DNA from: Amycolatopsis sp. CA-128772
Lineage (GTDB): Bacteria; Actinomycetota; Actinomycetes; Mycobacteriales; Pseudonocardiaceae
Reading direction: 5' to 3'
NCBI RefSeq assembly: GCF_002904295.1
Contig: NZ_PPHG01000027.1
Coordinates: forward strand, 105,198-169,197
Length of the DNA: 64,000 nt
Both the position numbers and the translations under genes were made by a program. The notes under the pieces are model-generated. The model had not been told where the DNA came from. It saw only the letters and a program-made list of their open reading frames with translations, and made no database searches. Within the stretch, counting starts at the first letter, position 1; each line of letters starts with the position of its first letter. This document shows, one piece after another, positions 62,518 through 64,000 of this stretch.

Positions 62518-63555
62518 TCAGGACTTGTCGGTGGGCTGGGCGCCGCGCAGCGCGCGGCGGGTGTTGTGGCTCATCTCCTGGGCCGGCGTGCGGATCTGGG
62601 TCGGCGGGACACACCGGTCGAGCATTTCGAGGAGCAGCCGGGGTAGCGGCTGCTGGATGTCCGCGGTCTCGAGTGCGATGCGGGCGGTGGTGCCGTCGCC
62701 GCGCTGGTAGGCGTGCAGCGCGATGACCGTGGCGAGCCGGCTGGCGACCGGTTCGCAGGCGTGACGCCACAGGTGCATGGCCAGGTCCTCGGCGCCGAGA
62801 TGGAGATCGCCGTCGACGGCGATGAGGGCGTCGAAGAACGGGATGGTGGCGATGGACGCGATGAGGTCGACGATCGTCGCCTCGCCGGTCGGCAGTGTGC
62901 CTTCGCTGGCCGTGCGGATGGCCGCGTCGGCGCGCGCGAGGCGCGCGAGCGCGGCGGCGGGCTGATCGGCGTCGAGGCCGGCGTCGGCGATGGCGGCGGC
63001 GATCGGGTGGTGCAGGCGTTCGCGCAGAGGCTGGGGACCGGGGGTGAAGCGGGTGACCAGATCGTGGCGGCGGTCGGCCATGATGCGGCCTTCGGCCGCG
63101 GCGGCGGCCGCGAACACGGTGCTGACGGGGTCGGGCAGGACGCCGTGGCGTCCCGGGGTCTGGTAGGAACGCCAGCGGGCACCGGCGGCGATGCCAGGCA
63201 CGTGGATAGCGTCGATGTCGGTGAAGCCGTGGCCGTTCAGCATCGTGGTGATCGTGTCGGCGGTGTCGCGCCGCGGCAGGTCGGTGTCGTCTGCGGGGTT
63301 GGTGGAGGGGTGGATCATCGCCGCGAGAACGTTCTGGACGGGCAGGTCGCCGACCTGACGCGCGAACGCGTCGACGGCCGGTCCGGGGTCGGCGACGACG
63401 TAGCCGAGGTCGGCGCGGTTCATCGGGCCGACCGTGGCGGAGCGGTCAGTGTGGTGCAGGGTGGAAATCAGCACCAGCGAGTGGCGCGGGACGAACCCGA
63501 AGGTCGTGGGCAGTCCGGCGAGTACCTCGCTGGTGCCGTCGATGGTGAGTGCCAT
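62518..63555 (-). CDS. DUF4192 family protein
   Basis: ATG 63553-63555 follows AAAGGA. 345 aa, the intact member of this family in the window. Opens with ALTIDGTSEVLAGLPTTFGF then VPRHSLVLISTLHHTDRSAT, with the conserved HSLVLI motif. The C-terminus SRLATVIALHAYQRGDGTTA and LPRLLLEMLDRCVPP is shared with the broken genes at 4044 and 32954. DUF4192 proteins have no known activity but are widespread in actinomycetes, often on plasmids and ICEs. Follows a further minus-strand gene at the window edge. Confidence 0.85.
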   Translation of the reverse strand: MALTIDGTSEVLAGLPTTFGFVPRHSLVLISTLHHTDRSATVGPMNRADLGYVVADPGPAVDAFARQVGDLPVQNVLAAMIHPSTNPADDTDLPRRDTADTITTMLNGHGFTDIDAIHVPGIAAGARWRSYQTPGRHGVLPDPVSTVFAAAAAAEGRIMADRRHDLVTRFTPGPQPLRERLHHPIAAAIADAGLDADQPAAALARLARADAAIRTASEGTLPTGEATIVDLIASIATIPFFDALIAVDGDLHLGAEDLAMHLWRHACEPVASRLATVIALHAYQRGDGTTARIALETADIQQPLPRLLLEMLDRCVPPTQIRTPAQEMSHNTRRALRGAQPTDKS

Positions 63556-63618
63556 TGCAGGATTTCCTTTCAGACGAAGAACACGGGCGCGGGCGGCTGG
63601 GACCGGCAAGAGCGCCCG

Positions 63619-64000
63619 TCAGCGGCCGAGTTCGGTGCGCAACGTTTCCTTGGCGGTGTGCGCGATCCAGGGCGGCGACGGGCGGCGGACGTCGTTGCCG
63701 GATGCGGGGAGGAATCCGTTGACCGCGATGCTCCAGAACTCCGGCCAGGGTTCGGTGTCGCTGCGTTCGCTGCGGTAGATCACGCGGACGTCCTGCCCGT
63801 CGGCGCGCCGGGCGTGCGCGGTGATCCGGATCGCGAACCGCGTGCGGTCGCGGTGCTGCACCGGCTCGTCGTAGAGCAGCGAGACCGGCGTCGCCGGGAG
63901 CGCGCGGCACAGCTCGACCAGGACACCGCGCGCGAGATTCCAGGCGCCGTAGTCGAGGAGGCTGCCGCGGTGGGGGATGTTGCAGGCGACCGACTCGGGC
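63619..64000 (-). CDS. hypothetical protein, partial (runs off the window end)
   Basis: The frame is open from the window edge to 63619, at least 126 codons: CNIPHRGSLLDYGAWNLARG, VLVELCRALPATPVSLLYDE and a C-terminal FWSIAVNGFLPASGNDVRRP. The start lies beyond 64000. Upstream of and probably cotranscribed with the DUF4192 gene. I do not recognise the family. Confidence 0.55.
   Translation of the reverse strand, partial: PESVACNIPHRGSLLDYGAWNLARGVLVELCRALPATPVSLLYDEPVQHRDRTRFAIRITAHARRADGQDVRVIYRSERSDTEPWPEFWSIAVNGFLPASGNDVRRPSPPWIAHTAKETLRTELGR

Overview
The window is GC-rich throughout, with GTG and TTG starts, tightly packed operons and many protein families that are typical of actinomycetes: DUF4192, Scr1-type XRE/DUF397 pairs, SARP regulators, FxLD lanthipeptides and actinobacterial-type tyrosine integrases. 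It is most likely an accessory region (integrated plasmid/ICE material, or a large plasmid) from a filamentous actinomycete. A Pseudonocardiaceae host such as Amycolatopsis is possible, but that is inference. No rRNA, tRNA or CRISPR array was seen.

Layout. 0-9.2 kb is a minus-strand plasmid/ICE-like backbone: an amidoligase with a class II glutamine amidotransferase, small membrane proteins, a DUF4192 gene, a prim-pol replication protein and a ParB-like protein. 9.6-15.0 kb is a scrap zone with two related integrase C-terminal halves, a GntR/SDR divergent pair and a decayed SARP regulator. 15.4-24.7 kb is an apparently undescribed RiPP locus. It has a 35-residue precursor, a hairpin, a flavin/F420 split-barrel protein, a fused E1-YcaO cyclodehydratase, a complete three-subunit molybdenum hydroxylase, an MFS exporter and a convergent ABC exporter. 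25-33 kb holds a LuxR-type regulator, a nickel/cobalt transporter, a lower-GC methyltransferase and truncated genes. 33-39 kb is a second patch of small plasmid-type genes (DUF4192-like, CHC2 zinc finger, NYN nuclease, Scr1 regulator pair). 39.3-49.9 kb is an FxLD-class lanthipeptide locus: isoaspartyl-type methyltransferase, precursor, hairpin, LanB, LanC and a second elimination-domain protein. 51.2-57.4 kb is a PgsB/PgsC poly-gamma-glutamate-type operon with an NlpC/P60 hydrolase and a HAMP membrane protein. 57.4-62.5 kb contains an IS630 copy, two secreted proteins, and remnants of a group II intron maturase and an ABC ATPase. 62.5-64 kb returns to DUF4192-type plasmid genes and runs off the edge.

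Both RiPP loci share one layout: short precursor, GC-rich hairpin, then translationally coupled enzyme genes. The hairpins probably favour transcription of the precursor over the enzymes.

Quality note. Several otherwise good genes are interrupted by one missing base (ParB-like, a small coupled gene near 34.2 kb, a regulator-like gene at 48.4 kb, the HAMP protein) or by an in-frame TAG (two DUF4192-type genes, an SDR). This may be sequencing error, decay or both, and it affects how the features below should be read.
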